Assembly (NCBI RefSeq): GCF_019703515.2
Contig: NC_059351.1
Span: 20,242,001-20,306,000, forward strand
Direction: 5' to 3'
DNA length: 64,000 nt
From: Myxocyprinus asiaticus
Taxonomy: Eukaryota > Chordata > Actinopteri > Cypriniformes > Catostomidae
In this document: one piece after another, positions 31,989 through 43,171 of the stretch
How positions within the stretch are numbered: position 1 is the first letter of the stretch
Layout: each line of letters starts with the position of its first letter
Position numbers and translations under genes: made by a program
The notes under the pieces: model-generated
What the model saw: the letters and a program-made list of their open reading frames with translations, nothing else
The model's database searches: none
Told to the model about the DNA's origin: nothing

Positions 31989-32144
31989 GTCTGGGTAGGC
32001 CAGTAGGGTGCTACCAGGACAACCTGCTCCTCATTCTCCCTGACCTTGCACAGGGTCTATGCAAGTAGACTTACTGGGGGAAATGCTTATTTGCGAAGTC
32101 CAGGGGGCCAGCTGTGTGCTAGCGCATCTATACCAAGAGGTGCC

Positions 32145-32640
32145 TCAGTCAGGGCATACCAGAGTGGGCAGTGTGAGGATTCTTGGGAGGCGAACAGGTC
32201 TAGCGACTTGAGGTGTTGCTGACTCCAGAGGAGTCATAAGCCGGCGGCTGCGTGCCCATTGCATATAGCGCCCCAGTCCATTTTGGAGGCATCTGTCATA
32301 ACCACGACGAGCCTGGAGACCTGATCTAGGGGAAAGCCTGCCCATGGAAACGTGAGGTCAGTCCAAGGGCTGAAGAGGCGGTGACAGATCGGCGTGATGG
32401 CCACACAATGTGTCCCGCGGCGCCATGCCCATCTCGGGACTCGAGTCTGAAGCCAGTGCTGAAGCGGTCTCATAGGCATCAACCCGAGCGGAGTGGCCAC
32501 CGCTGAGGATTCCATATGCCCCAGGAGACTCTGAAAGAGTTTCAGTGGAACCGCTGTCTTCTGTCTGAACGCCTTCAAACAGGTCAGCACCGACGAGACT
32601 GTGTGCAACTCCAAGCTGAGAAAAGAGCTTGCTCTTTTCC
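32145..32640 (-). pseudogene. DIRS RNase H domain
   Basis: The frame from 32614 contains VVVMTDASKMDWGAICNGHA, the RNase H block with the first catalytic Asp in TDAS and the WGA motif typical of DIRS elements. Upstream, KLFQSLLGHMESS and PLGLMPMRPLQHWL belong to the RT-RNase H connection. A frame break separates it from the RT at about 32640-32660, and a stop or frame change ends it near 32234. Confidence 0.75.
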
Positions 32641-32660
32641 CAGTTGACCCGAAGCCCTAG

Positions 32661-33326
32661 TCAGCTGAGATGCGAGAGCATCAGATCCCTGTGTGCACAC
32701 AACACATCCTGAGAGTGAGCTAGGATTAGCCAATCATCGAGATAGTTGAGGATGTGAATGCCCACTTCCCTTAGCGGGGCAAGGGCTGCCTCTGTGACCT
32801 TTGTGAAGATGCGAGGGGACAAGGACAGGCCAAAAGAGAGGACCTTGTACTGATACGCCCGACCCTCAAATGCAAACCACAGGAAGGGTCTCTGTCGAGG
32901 TAGAATCGAGACGGTCTGGATCAGCCATCGCGATGGATTGGAAAGCGCAAGCCATGCGTCCAAGTTCCGGGTGAGGGGGACCAAGGGGACAATCTCATCG
33001 TACGTACCGGCAGGTGGGGCCTCGCAGCAGGGTGGAGCCTGAGGTGCCACACCTTGTTGTGGCTGTGCTGAGTTCAGGGACATCAAAGCACTTACCTGGC
33101 TCCTTGTGACCACCCCTGGAACAGCCTGGGATGGGGGAGGAAGAGGCCTGTCCTCGTGACCCGTGGAGACTGTCACATTGGGGGCGGATTTTTGCCAGAG
33201 CTGGGCGCGCAGGAGCGGGGAGACTGCCGCTGGAGCATCAAACCTGCCAAAATGGAATGGTGGACGGTGGTCGTGATGACGGCCATGCACACCGGGCATG
33301 TGGAAACCGCTCTTTGCCACTACCAT
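32661..33326 (-). pseudogene. DIRS reverse transcriptase, N-terminal half deleted
   Basis: Residues near the C-terminal end read AYQYKVLSFGLSLSPRIFTK and then LNYLDDWLILAH, the YxDD catalytic box of DIRS RT. Upstream, the text jumps from LTRNLDAWLALSNPSRWLIQ directly to RQRPFLWFAFEG, skipping the finger motifs and the first catalytic Asp of the palm. Relative to the usual domain about 100 residues are missing. The upstream 130 residues (proline-rich, RPLPPPSQAVPG) correspond to the Gag-pol linker. Confidence 0.8.
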
Positions 33327-34154
33327 CCATCTACCGCTCTTTTGGGTACCACAGCCACTTGGGCATGCGGTGAAATTAAATGAAAAGGCAACAAAAGATT
33401 CTCCTCCCGGCCCTCCACCGGGGGATGGAGTGGTCTGCTTACCAGCTCCAAGGCAATGGGTTTTATCGTCCCTGGGTCGCCCATCTCAGGGGTGCTTCGA
33501 AGTCTTTCATGGGCTCTTGGCAGCTGGCCGTGAGACGGGTGGCGTCTGCTTCCTGCGGTGGGCTCCGAAGGGGCAGGCTGCAGCGGAGCCAGTGCAGTCA
33601 CCGCAGGGGGACGCCCTTGGCGACGAGCAGGCGGGGTGCGGGATCTTGAGCCGCACCAGGGCAGGATGTGCCAGATAGCCTTCATCTGCTGCTTCACTGT
33701 CGAGAACTGCTGTGCAAAGTCCTTGATGGTGTTGCCGAATAGGCCAACCTGGGAAATGGGGGCAGCAAGGAACCGTGCCTTGTTGGCCTCTCCCATCTCG
33801 ACCATGTTGAGACAAAGGTGGCACTCCTGGACCACCAAGGTGGACATTGCCAGCCCGAGAGGCCGTGACCTTTGTCGCCCGGAGAGCGAGGTCAGTCGCC
33901 GAGTGCAGCTCCTGCATCAAATCTGGGGTGGAACTACCCTCGTGCAGTTCCTTTAGCACCTTGGCTTGGTGGACTTGCAGGAGAGCCATGGCGTGCAGGG
34001 CGGAGGCGGCTTGTCCAGCGGCACTGTAGGCTTTGACCGTCAGGGATGATGTAAACCTACAGGCCTTGGATGGGTGCTTTGGGCGCCCGCGCCAGGTGGT
34101 GGCGCTCCGCGGGCATAGGTACACCACGAGCGCCTTATCCATCGGGGGAATCAC
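33320..34154 (-). pseudogene. DIRS Gag, frameshifted
   Basis: The upstream frame (34154 leftward) reads MIPPMDKALVVYLCPRSAT, SKACRFTSSLTVKAYSAAG and ALLQVHQAKVLKELHEG. Near 33850 the frame changes, and the continuation starts MSTLVVQECHLCLNMVEMGE and runs through APISQVGLFGNTIKDFAQQF to the proline-rich tail. This composition matches Gag of fish DIRS elements; no zinc knuckle is seen. A related fragment is at 19190-19420. Confidence 0.75.
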
Positions 34155-34401
34155 TGAATAGCCCCTGGCCGCCCCAACATCGAGGGTAGTGAGGGCAGGG
34201 GAGCTGAAAGATCAGGACCGGGCAGTAAAAGGTGCCTCCCATGACCTTGTCAGCTCCTCGTGCACTTCCGGGAAGAAAGGAACTGGAGCGGGGCGTGGCT
34301 GTGAGCGGCATCGCGAGCCCAGGAACCAATCATCGAGCCGCAAGGGTTCAGGGGAGAGCGGAGGGTTCCATTCTAGCCCGATGCTCGCTACAGATAGGGA
34401 A

Positions 34402-34525
34402 AGAGAGTTACGGACAGCTGTCCGACCCCTGTGTGTGCTTGTGCTTTTGGTTAAGTTTATTATTAAACCTTTATTTATATTATCAAGCCGGTTCTCGCCT
34501 CCTCCTTTACATTTACCTTGTTATA
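34402..34525 (+). repeat. Gypsy-type 3' LTR, right part
   Basis: AGAGAGTTACGGACAGCTG through CCTCCTTTACATTTACCTTG completes the LTR broken at 29714. Together the pieces give about 237-248 bp against 249 in the 5' LTR. Confidence 0.9.
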
Positions 34526-35139
34526 GTGGTAAAGTGGCTTAAGTATGAGCAATCATGAAGTAAGAACCACAAACTAAGCAATTGAGTTTTATTACATGCA
34601 CTGGGGGGCTGTTTAGATTTTCACTTTTATTACCCATACTGCAGTGGGACTCTTAGGGGTCGCTAACGTTTCCTCATAACGGGGGAACAAACATTTGTAC
34701 GGCCTCCACTAGAGCTGGATGTTACTGCCAAACAGCCCCTGAGGGGATAATATCCATCAGTACTCATCATCATCATTATCAGTGTTTGGCTTTAAACCAG
34801 TCACCTGCTGAACACTATTACATCAACAGACCTTCCCACTACAGTAAAATTGACGGTATAACTCGTTATTATACAATTTTTAAAGACAGCTCACGCCGAA
34901 GATGGGCGCAGACTGCAGGATTTGTAAATCATTAATGGTGTGGAATGGCCGTTTTACAGCTTTTAATAGGAGAGGTGGAGTCATTAGGAAGTCCATTAAA
35001 AATGAAGACGACAACAGTTTTTTTCCCTTTCAGAATTAATCATCATGACCAAGATCTGAAAGATCTGAACACTGCTCATAAGAGACAAAAGAACTAAGTT
35101 AATAACATGCTGGAAAGATAATTATCAAAAGATATTGTT
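34526..35139. other. Non-coding spacer
   Basis: It starts with the GTGGT target duplication (34526-34530). The rest is unique-looking sequence with no open frame or repeat I can name. Confidence 0.45.
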
Positions 35140-35289
35140 TGTTTGTTTAGCAATGGCTATTTCATGGCAAATACAGGTGGCAATCAAACACTTCATAAAT
35201 ACAACACACCTTGCAAAAAAAAAATACATAGAAAAAAGGAAGACTATTCAATCCAGTACAGTAAATCAATTCTATAAAAGATCCTTTAG

Positions 35290-35560
35290 TTGCACATTTG
35301 ATAAAAATTCCAAGAGCTTTCCTGGGCACATCTTACAAAACAAGTCTTTCAAGGTTCTTCCAGATAAAAAGCATTGTCTCATGACGTTAAAAATAAGGCA
35401 GATCAGGAGCGCATGCTTCACAGTCAAAGGGGTGTTTCAATATTGGCATTTTTGTGGTTCTTCACCTTTCAATAAATACCCTTGGGTCAGTCTAGTGTGG
35501 CCTATACGACCACTTGGTCATATCTAGATTTGAAGGGATAAATGTATCTTATTCCAACCA
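35290..35560 (-). pseudogene. LINE C-terminal zinc-knuckle region
   Basis: The minus frame reads GHTRLTQGYLLKGEEPQKCQ, then Y, a stop in place of a Cys, and NTPLTVKHALLIC. The pattern C-x2-C-x7-H-x4-C is the CCHC motif found near the C terminus of I-type LINE proteins; here the second Cys codon is TGA. A further block, LKDLF..CPGKLLEFLSNVQL, follows. Confidence 0.65.
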
Positions 35561-35766
35561 CAGGGTTTATTTCAAATAGTTTGTTAAGACATCCTTCCCA
35601 TTATGTTTGCCATTTATTTTAAATATAGTGGTTGAATAGGGGCTTGAGGTCTGAGGGTGGGATTCTGCACTCTTTAATTCTTTCATGAGAGCTTTTTAGC
35701 GACCGTGTCTGCTTGCTTATTTCCAAGAAGACCGCTATGTCTCGGGATCCAACAAAAGATTATGTT

Positions 35767-36070
35767 TTAATTGTTTCTCTGCAGCTGATTTGCTTTCATT
35801 AAAATATCAACAATAATGGGATGTTCCATCTTCAAAGATTCCAGTGCTTGAAGACAGGATTTTGAGTCAGTGAGTACAATAATGTTCCGCACTTTTGCAT
35901 TTTCAATATATTCCAGAGCCAGAATTAGAGCATGGGCCTCTGCCGTAAAAATGGAACTTTGGTCTGGGATGCGAATTCCATAGTGTAGGTGACCAATCAC
36001 TGCTGCAGAAACCTGATTGTCTATTTTCGAAACATCTGTGTATATAGGTTTATGGCAGGGGTGAAGGTTT
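35767..36070 (-). pseudogene. LINE RNase H domain
   Basis: KPIYTDVSKIDNQVSAA supplies the first catalytic Asp, SSIFTAEAHALILALEYIE the Glu, and NIIVLTDSKSCLQALES the second Asp. After GLLGNKQADTVAKK, near 35705, comes the last conserved Asp. This is a complete RNase H motif set with one stop between LQRNN and IIFCWIPRHSG. Confidence 0.8.
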
Positions 36071-36076
36071 CTTACG

Positions 36077-36865
36077 TCAAGGACATGCTGTTGATATATA
36101 TGGGAGGGTTTCAGCCTTCTTATTGCAAGTCAGTTCCAAGTTGATGCATAGTTTATTTAAACTACAAGGAGGAATTGGGCAAAAGGTAATCTGGCTTAGA
36201 ATATCAAGATTTATGTCCAAATTTTCTATATGCGGTCTGATGCGCATTCTGAACAGTCTGATATAGCTGGGTCTGGTCTCATACAAATGCAAATACTGTG
36301 GATGGAAGATTAGCATGTAAGCTGGGTTGTGTTGATTGGTCTTTATCTTAACTGCATACTAAAGAGCCAATTTCAGGCATCTAATTTGAAGAGGTGGTTA
36401 ATTTGCTTCCGTGTATAAACTTTGTATAGGAGAAGTCTCCCAATGCAAGTCTCAGTCCTTGATGATGTACGGTATCCAGCATTTGTAGGTACAATTTTCT
36501 GGCCGAACCGTAAACTATACTCCCATAATCCAGTAGAAAGCGGACCAACAGTCTGTATAGCTGCAAAAGGACAGTACAATCTGCACCCCATTTTATATTT
36601 GCCAGTACTTTAAGAATGTCCAAAGCCTTCAAGCATCATTCCTTAGTGATTTTATATGTGGGATGAAAGTCAATTTGTTATCCAATAGTAATCCTTGGAA
36701 TTTAGCTTCTTTAACAACTCTGATCGCCTCTCTATCAATGAATAGTTCCGGGTCATGATGCAAAGATCGCAGAAGGCAGAAGTGGACACATACAGTTTTA
36801 GTTTTGGAGAATTTAAAGCCATCTTCAACAGACCATGTATTCACATTGTTTACACATAATTGCAA
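36077..36865 (-). pseudogene. LINE RT thumb and connection region
   Basis: Frames read GFKFSKTKTVCVHFC, EAKFQGLLLDNKLTFIPHIK, KALDILKVLANIKWGAD and RLLVRFLLDYGSIVYGSARK, all characteristic of I-type LINEs. Several frameshifts separate the pieces (36629, 36381, 36316). The N-terminal edge joins the palm after a deletion. Confidence 0.75.
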
Positions 36866-37810
36866 TTGTCTCTCAATAATATTAATGTTTTTTCCTCTAT
36901 ATTTGGCCCAATAACATTTGCAATACTATTAATTTTAATCATAAAAAGGGTGACAGAAAGAATGATACCTTGAGGAACTCCTTGTTGCATATGAAGATTT
37001 GACATGAAGGTTCCTATTTGAACTCGAAAACATCTGTTAAACAGAAATTTGGAGATAAAGATAGGCAGATTTCCCCTGAACCCCATTTTATGTAGATCTC
37101 TTAGAATGCCATATTTCCAGGTAGTGTCATATGCCTTTTCCAGGTCAAAGAATACCACTACCACATGTTCTTTTTAGATGAAACCATCACGGATATATGA
37201 CTCTAAACTAATAAGATGATCTAAAGTGCTCCTTCCTCTTCTAAAACCACATTGGAGGTCACTTTTCTGGTTATCAGACTCCAACTTCCAGATTAGACGA
37301 TTATTTACCATCCTCTCCATGGTTTTACACAGACAGCTTGTCAAAGCTATTGGATGGTAGTTTTTGGAATCAGTATGTTCCTTGCCTGGTTTGGGCATAG
37401 GTATGATTGTTGCTTCTTGACAAGACGATGGAATATTTCCTGACTTCCAGACATCATTAAAATTTTCCAGGAGTAAAGATAAGGTACTTGGGGAAAGTGC
37501 TTCATAAATTGATAATGGATTTTGTCCGGCCTGACTGCAGTATCATGGCAGCTTTTTAAGGAGTTCCTCCATAGAAAAAGCTTGATTGTATAGTTCCATA
37601 TTTTTAGTGTAGAAATTGAATTCAGTCATTTCATGTTGAGCCCGAATTCTCTGAAATTTCAGATGATAGTTTTCTACTGGTTTACTTTCAAAGGTTTCTG
37701 CTAGTATATTGGCTATTTCTTGTTTAAGAGTCAGTAGGTTGCAGTGATCATTAATGTGTTTTATCTGCAATCCGCCTCCCTTTCCTTTCATTCTCCGAAT
37801 CACATTCCAT
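36866..37810 (-). pseudogene. LINE reverse transcriptase palm, YxDD box missing
   Basis: KNYHPIALTSCLCKTMERMV and CGFRRGRSTLDHLISLESYI are fingers motifs. VVVFFDLEKAYDTTWKYGIL carries the first catalytic Asp, and MQQGVPQGIILSVTLFMIKI the PQG motif. The next expected box, with two Asp residues, is absent: the text runs from NSIANVIGPNIE straight to the TIERQLQLCVNNVN-type helix. The upstream 37543-37803 frame (LLTLKQEIANILAETFES) is the linker after the endonuclease. Confidence 0.8.
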
Positions 37811-37814
37811 ATTT

Positions 37815-38245
37815 TTTTCTTTTCTTTTTTTTATCCCCTTTCTCCCCAATTTGGAATGCAAAATTCCCACTACTTAGTAGGTCCTTGCGGTTTTGTGGTT
37901 ACTCACCTCAGTCCGGGTGGTGGAGGACAAGTCCCAGTTGCCTCCGCTTCAATCCACACATCTTATCACGTGGCTCATTGTGCATGACACCGCAGAGACT
38001 CCCAGCATGTGGAGGCTCATACTACTCTCCGTGATCCACGCACAATTTACCACGTGCCCCATTGAGAGCGAGAACCACTAATTACAGGTTACCCCATTTG
38101 ACTCTACCCTCCCTAGCAACCGGGCCAATTTGGTTGCTTAGGAGACCTGGCTGGAGTCACTCAACACACCCCGTATTCAAACTCGTGACTCCAGGGGTGG
38201 TAGTCAGTATCAATACTCACTGAGCTACCCAGGTCCACCAAATTA
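37815..38245 (-). mobile_element. tRNA-derived SINE, copy 1 (inside LINE)
   Basis: On the minus strand the head reads ACCTGGGTAGCTCAGTGAGT (A-box-like) and, after GACTACCACCCCTGGAGTCA, the B-box-like GAGTTTGAATACGGGGTG. The body includes TTGGCCCGGTTGCTAGGGAG and GATAAGATGTGTGGATTGA, and the tail GGGGAGAAAGGGGATAAAAA. Copies at 51934-52389 and 61082-61509 share all these parts. It sits between the endonuclease and RT parts of the LINE, so it inserted after the LINE. Confidence 0.85.
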
Positions 38246-38429
38246 TCTTTGTTGATGTATTTATTGTCAGACTTGATACAAACTGTTTTCAGCTCTGTTT
38301 CTTAGCCTCATTTATATATCTTCGTGCCTGTGCTTGGCAAATTTTAACTCTGATAAGGTTTTCAGTTGTCAGTTGCTTGTTAAACGTTCTTACTGCTTTT
38401 TTCCATGCTTCAATAATTTTATATTTATA

Positions 38430-38955
38430 ATAATCATTTGTCATCAAACCATGTTTTTTTATTTATGATTTTTTTATTGTTTTGTTGATGTTTTGGGATA
38501 ATTTCATCAGCTATTTTAATTAGAGCGTCAGTGAACCACTTTATGGGATCCTCTTTGTCCTCAGGTTTCTTGTTAAGTCTCTCATGGCAAAGGGTATGGA
38601 AAGCTATATTTAGTTTCCATTTTTGAGGCCTTTGTTGTGTATCTGTTGCTGTTGAGGTTATAATCAGGGGGAAGTGGTCGCTCCCACACAGATCTTCCCA
38701 GACCTGCCATGAAAAATCAGTCAATAGTTCAAGATTACAAAAAGTTAGATCAATGGCAGAAAAGGTTCCATGTTCCGGGTGCAAATAAGTATTTGAGCCA
38801 TCATTTAACAGACATAAATCATTTTTACTAATAAGATTTTCTATACTTTCTATACTTTCTTACACTTAGAATCAAGATGTTTTCCTCCCCACAATGGATT
38901 ATGAGTGTTGAAATCATCCATGAGAATATATAGAGGGGGTAACTGTTTTCAAAAG
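38430..38955 (-). pseudogene. LINE APE-type endonuclease, C-terminal part
   Basis: MDDFNTHNPLWGGKHLDSK gives the DFN(T)HN motif, and further on GTFSAIDLTFCNLELL and VWEDLCGSDHFPLIITS give the conserved SDH triad near the end of the domain. The N-terminal part is missing by truncation. One or more stops interrupt the segment near 38800-38870. Confidence 0.8.
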
Positions 38956-38974
38956 AGATTTCTTTAATATCTCA

Positions 38975-39120
38975 ATTGTTTATCCTAAACAGCAATGAGA
39001 TTAAATAGAGACCAAAATGAAGACTTTTGCTGATGAGAAAAAGACCCAAGAAATTATGTTTCCAGATTTTTAGAAAATATCTCAGGTCTCAAACTATGGT
39101 CAGATTTGCCAAGATACCAA
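38975..39120 (-). repeat. Dispersed repeat family A, copy 3
   Basis: CAGCAATGAGATTAAATAGA, GAAGACTTTTGCTGATGAGA, ATATCTCAGGTCTCAAACT and GTCAGATTTGCCAAGAT match the reverse complement of the plus-oriented copies. It abuts the truncated end of the LINE. Confidence 0.6.
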
Positions 39121-39679
39121 AGTAAAAGAAACACAGAATGTGTTTTTCCATCTGTGCTGTTTTTAAATTGTTTTTTGATGTAAACAAGTGCTAGACAGAC
39201 GTTGCTGACCGTTGTGCAACATACTGCAGTTTTTCAGCATCTCTTGAAGGAGTGCCATGATTTTTTTTGACACATAGTGTGTGTTTTGAACGGCCCCTAA
39301 GAAGGCTGCAACAGACAAACAGCAATGTTACAAACAATTTAAAGACTATTTAAAAACTACAGTAGTTTGGTATGTTACCATGTTGACGTTATATTTATGT
39401 ATGGGTCAATGATGTAACACTCTTTTTTTGTCTGGATCTATTAAGTTATTCATCACAAATTCATAGAAAATGCAAATCACACAAAACAATTATTTGAATA
39501 TACCTTAACCATGATGAATATGTTTTCAATTTTCTTAGTTCAAAGTAATTTTGATATTTTTTTCTAGGGCTTGAAGTCAATATGTGTAAGAGGTGTAAAG
39601 CTGTTTTCATTAAATGCTGAAATTCTTAATCTTTCATTATTATTTCTGTACCCCTGTATTATTTCTATACCCCTTGACT

Positions 39680-39681
<2 letters not shown>

Positions 39682-39751
<70 letters not shown>
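39682..39751 (+). repeat. (TA)n microsatellite
   Basis: About 35 uninterrupted TA units. A YIYIYI frame on the plus strand is its translation. Confidence 0.95.
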
Positions 39752-39756
<5 letters not shown>

Positions 39757-40159
39757 GCAAAAAGAAAACATTTTAATGAAAAGGAACATTTGTTGAGGTC
39801 AAATGGAGTATTGTTTATAAAAAAATTAATAAAAATAAAACATTTAAATAATTAATTACAAAGGAAATTATATATTTCTTTTTAATTCTAAAAATGCAAA
39901 AATGGTAGGGTTTGGGTTAGTCTGTACTCATTAAAATGAGCTTTATATTAAACCAATAGATGTCTATGGCATGTGCTCATTTAATATTAAATGTGGGCGG
40001 GTTGGTGGGTGTGTGTGTGTATTCAGTGGTGTGGTAAAAAGGTACCATTTGCTCTTCTGGAGCCACCTGTTTATTTCTCTTCTACTTTCTCTTTTCCTCT
40101 AGTACTCTCTTTCTGCCTCTCTAGCAGATCAAAGATGTTAATTACTGAGCGCCTCTGTC

Positions 40160-40160
<1 letters not shown>

Positions 40161-40217
<57 letters not shown>

Positions 40218-40230
40218 ACAAACACACACA
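40161..40230 (+). repeat. (CA)n microsatellite
   Basis: About 26 perfect CA units followed by imperfect ones. HTHTHT and CVCVCV frames are its translations. Confidence 0.95.
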
Positions 40231-40577
40231 GTGTGAAAAGTCTGTGACACTTGATCATGCATACAGTAATTACACCACACCTCAAACTACTGACACATGA
40301 TCACCACGCTGCCAAAGGCGAGCCTAATCACACAAGCATTCACGCTCGCTCGCAGACAAGCACACAAACAGCAGCTACAGTTTGATTAAACACAGACGTG
40401 TCTCCCAGCACGCCGTAACGCAAACTAATTATGGAGTTAGCAGGTGTGCTGTATCCCGTTTGAAGAGAGACTCAAACTTTCCATCAGTCTGACAGCTGAC
40501 ATCAACAGAGAACATGTTTGCAGAAAGACGAGAAGAAAGTGAAAGACAGAATGTTTGAAGGAAAGAAAAATCACAAA

Positions 40578-40815
40578 TGAGATCTCTTTAATTTTTTTAA
40601 CATTTGTTTTTCCAAGGCAGCAATGAGATACAATAAAATCAAAGAGATCAAACTGAGACTTTTGCTGCAGTCTCCTCTAGAGTTTCAGAAGAGATCTCAA
40701 CAATGTCTCAAACTCAGCTCAGATTTGCCAAGATCAAAGGCTGCAGTCAAAAGTCTGAAATCTCAAAGTGAACTCAAACATTTCTCATCAAATTCTTTCA
40801 AGGCCAAATGATCTG
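40578..40815 (-). repeat. Dispersed repeat family A, copy 4
   Basis: GAGATCTCTTTAATTTTTTT, CAAACTGAGACTTTTGCTGC, AGATCTCAACAATGTCTCAA, CTCAGATTTGCCAAGATC and CATCAAATTCTTTCAAGGCC are the reverse complement of copy 2. This is one of the most complete copies. Confidence 0.65.
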
Positions 40816-41273
40816 AGCTACAGTGTAAAAAAATATTTTCTTACTGAATATTTTTACAATTACATTATACATTATTACAATTAAAAGTTGTATATGTTAA
40901 CATTAGTAAATGCATAATGAACTAACTAACAATAAACAATTGTATTTTCATAAATTAACATTACCCAATATTGATAAACCCTGTAAAAATATATTGTTCA
41001 TTGTCATGATACCTGATGCATTAAGTCATGTTCATAAATTCAACCTTATTGTTTAGTGTTACCCAAGTTTGATACCTAGTTATGTATGTGGTATAATTCA
41101 TACTTATTAGTTTTGGACAAACAGAAATTCTGATCACAAAGTCTACCCACATTTTACACTAATTGTTTCTGTGTTTTCTTTACAATTACTTCCAACCTTT
41201 ACAACTTTTCAGTGCCATTTGCAAGACTGCTGATCATTATTTGCTATGTTTTTTTTTCCCAAACCACTACTTT

Positions 41274-41617
41274 AATGAGCATGTTTACATGCATAATCTA
41301 ACAATGATTATACATAATAAGCCGACAATGTGTAAGGTCAAGTAAACGGCTTAGATGGTTTTCCTTTATCGGGGCTAGTCATAAACGGTTTAAGCAAAAG
41401 ATGCAGATTTTGCGTCGCACGTAAATACTTTTACCACCGTTCTTACTGTCTTATCTAATGTGCACAAGTGTTGCATGACTGTTTACGTTTTGACGACAAA
41501 TGCAGAGAATAACATGATGATTTCAAATCTCATGTAAATGCAGCGTTGTCAGGTTTTTTGAATAATCTGATTTTTGGTAGTTATTGGTGCATTGGTGTGC
41601 ATGTAAACATGCTCATT
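41274..41617. mobile_element. MITE with AATGAGCATGTTTACATGCA termini
   Basis: Left end AATGAGCATGTTTACATGCA and right end TGCATGTAAACATGCTCATT are perfect 20-bp inverted repeats. The 344-bp body is non-coding and recurs in decayed form at 9165-9390. The superfamily is not clear because the target duplication cannot be read. Confidence 0.8.
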
Positions 41618-43137
41618 GTCAACTAGTTCAGATAAACCTGCCTCTAAATGGCACATAAAACCAAACAAACTGTGGCTGATCGCTTTACATTTCAGTCAAA
41701 CTGTCATTTTCTGTATAAGTGTGCAGTTCTTGGTAATAAGCAGCAAAGTGAACAAGATTTTAAGATGAACAAATGATGAGAATTAGAAAAGACAAAATGT
41801 CAGGTGGTGAGAGCTATTAGGTTTTTTTTCTCTCCACAGTGATTCATAATTGATTTGTAAAGTTAATGCCTTATCTAGGGTAACCAATGACTTTACATAT
41901 GAACACACTGTGAGGTTAAAGTCAGGAATGCTGGTCTGAGATCAGATGTCAGTGAACTGTTAGAGAATGTGGTTATGATGGCCGATCTGACCTGAGATCA
42001 GTAAACTGCTGGCAGTGAGGTGTACCGCTGTGGCCACAGTGTTAGAAAGCAGTCACTTGTGGTGGAAGTGGTTGGACATGGTGGCACAGAGGACAAAGGC
42101 TTACAATATCTGTGGTATGTGTTACAATGATGAAACACACTATTTCAAAACACACAAACAGAGCAGGCCTGACCACAAGTTCCCATGAAGCTCACCCACA
42201 AAAAGATCTTTCGAATTTCAATCAAACTAAAACAAATCATAAAGAGTATCTCATGAAATATTGGCAGAGGTTATTTGCAGTACAAATAGCAATAGATGCT
42301 ATTTACACTAAGCGTAAAAAGCGTTAGAAGCTATTTGCACTCTAGTTCAAATAGCGGTATATACTATATGCCTTTTATACCATACCTAACAAAAATGAAC
42401 CATAGTTTTACTAAATAACCATAGGAGCATCATAGTATTTTGTAGTAAAATCATAGTAATTGTGTTGTAACCAAAAATTAAACATGGTTACTATATTAAC
42501 AACATATTACTGATGTAACACCATGGTTCATTGCATCAAAACTATAGTTTCCGCCAAAAAAACATGTTACAACAATATTACTACAGTAAAACCATGGTTA
42601 ATTTTATCTGGATCAAATCCTTCTCTCAATACCCTGACCTTCACTGTGACTAAATCACTGTGAGGAATCACTTTTATTTATTATCATAAGTAGTATTATA
42701 GGAAATATTAAGAGTGGAGACATGAAAAAAGTATGACACAAGGCAAGATTCAAACCCAAATTGCCATCATGACAATGCATCCACACACCGTCTTAACACT
42801 CTGAGTTACTATAACAACATGTGGAGTTGCAATTTGTCATAAACTCGTATGTTTCCACCAGACCATTGGAGTGCAAATAAACACTCTGTTCTCTTAACCA
42901 ACTAAATGTCTAACACTTTAACCTCTTCAATGTCTCTGCCCCATCGCCAAAAATTCTAATATACCCGCCTTCATTTGACCAGCAGTTTAACCCTAAGAAA
43001 TTTGTTGTGGCGGTCACACTGTGTCACAGTGTTCACACTTTTCATAGGATTTAAAGTACAAATGGCTTGTAGCTTTTGTATATTAAGCTGAAACAGTTGA
43101 ACATCTTTTATCAGCTTTAACAAATATTATTGTATTG

Positions 43138-43139
43138 CC

Positions 43140-43163
<24 letters not shown>
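43138..43163 (+). repeat. (CT)n microsatellite
   Basis: Thirteen or so CT units. Confidence 0.9.

Positions 43164-43171
<8 letters not shown>

Larger units (their letters stand above)
29715..34400 (-). mobile_element. DIRS1-like tyrosine-recombinase retrotransposon
   Basis: A 4.7-kb element inserted in the Gypsy 3' LTR, transcribed right to left. In order it carries Gag, RT/RNase H and a tyrosine recombinase, the DIRS1 arrangement, with no integrase or protease. Its left end is an inverted terminal repeat with palindromic tips; the 5' tip at about 34390-34400 (TTCCCTATCTGT on minus) is followed by a deletion of most of the 5' repeat and leader compared with the copy at 19926. The host LTR continues without an obvious target duplication, as known for DIRS elements. 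Gag is frameshifted, RT lacks its N-terminal half, and the recombinase has one stop. Confidence 0.9.
28647..34525 (+). mobile_element. Short non-autonomous Gypsy-type element, split by a DIRS insertion
   Basis: The element is bounded by GTGGT on both sides (28642-28646 and 34526-34530), a perfect 5-bp target duplication. It consists of a 249-bp 5' LTR, a primer-binding site, about 700 bp of GC-rich internal sequence, a purine tract and a 3' LTR interrupted at 29714/34402 by a DIRS1-like element. Without the insert it would be about 1.2 kb. No gag, protease, RT or integrase is present, so it depended on enzymes from a relative. Confidence 0.88.
35140..38955 (-). mobile_element. 5'-truncated I/Nimb-type LINE
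   Basis: Read on the minus strand it carries the end of an APE-type endonuclease, a reverse transcriptase, an RNase H domain and a C-terminal zinc-knuckle region. RNase H after RT places it in the I group (I, Nimb and relatives) rather than L1, L2 or RTE. The 5' side stops inside the endonuclease at about 38955, next to a family A repeat. Stops and frameshifts break every domain. A tRNA-derived SINE interrupts it at 37815-38245. Confidence 0.85.
39121..40577. other. Non-coding stretch with microsatellites
   Basis: It contains (TA)n at 39682-39751 and (CA)n at 40161-40230. The remainder is unique-looking. Open frames crossing the repeats are artefacts. Confidence 0.5.

Noticed and set aside
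35135..35527. 130-codon plus frame
   Set aside because: It is the antisense shadow of the LINE C-terminal region, which has clear motifs on the minus strand.
39571..40280. Frames across (TA)n and (CA)n tracts
   Set aside because: They are translations of microsatellites and have no other protein-like content.
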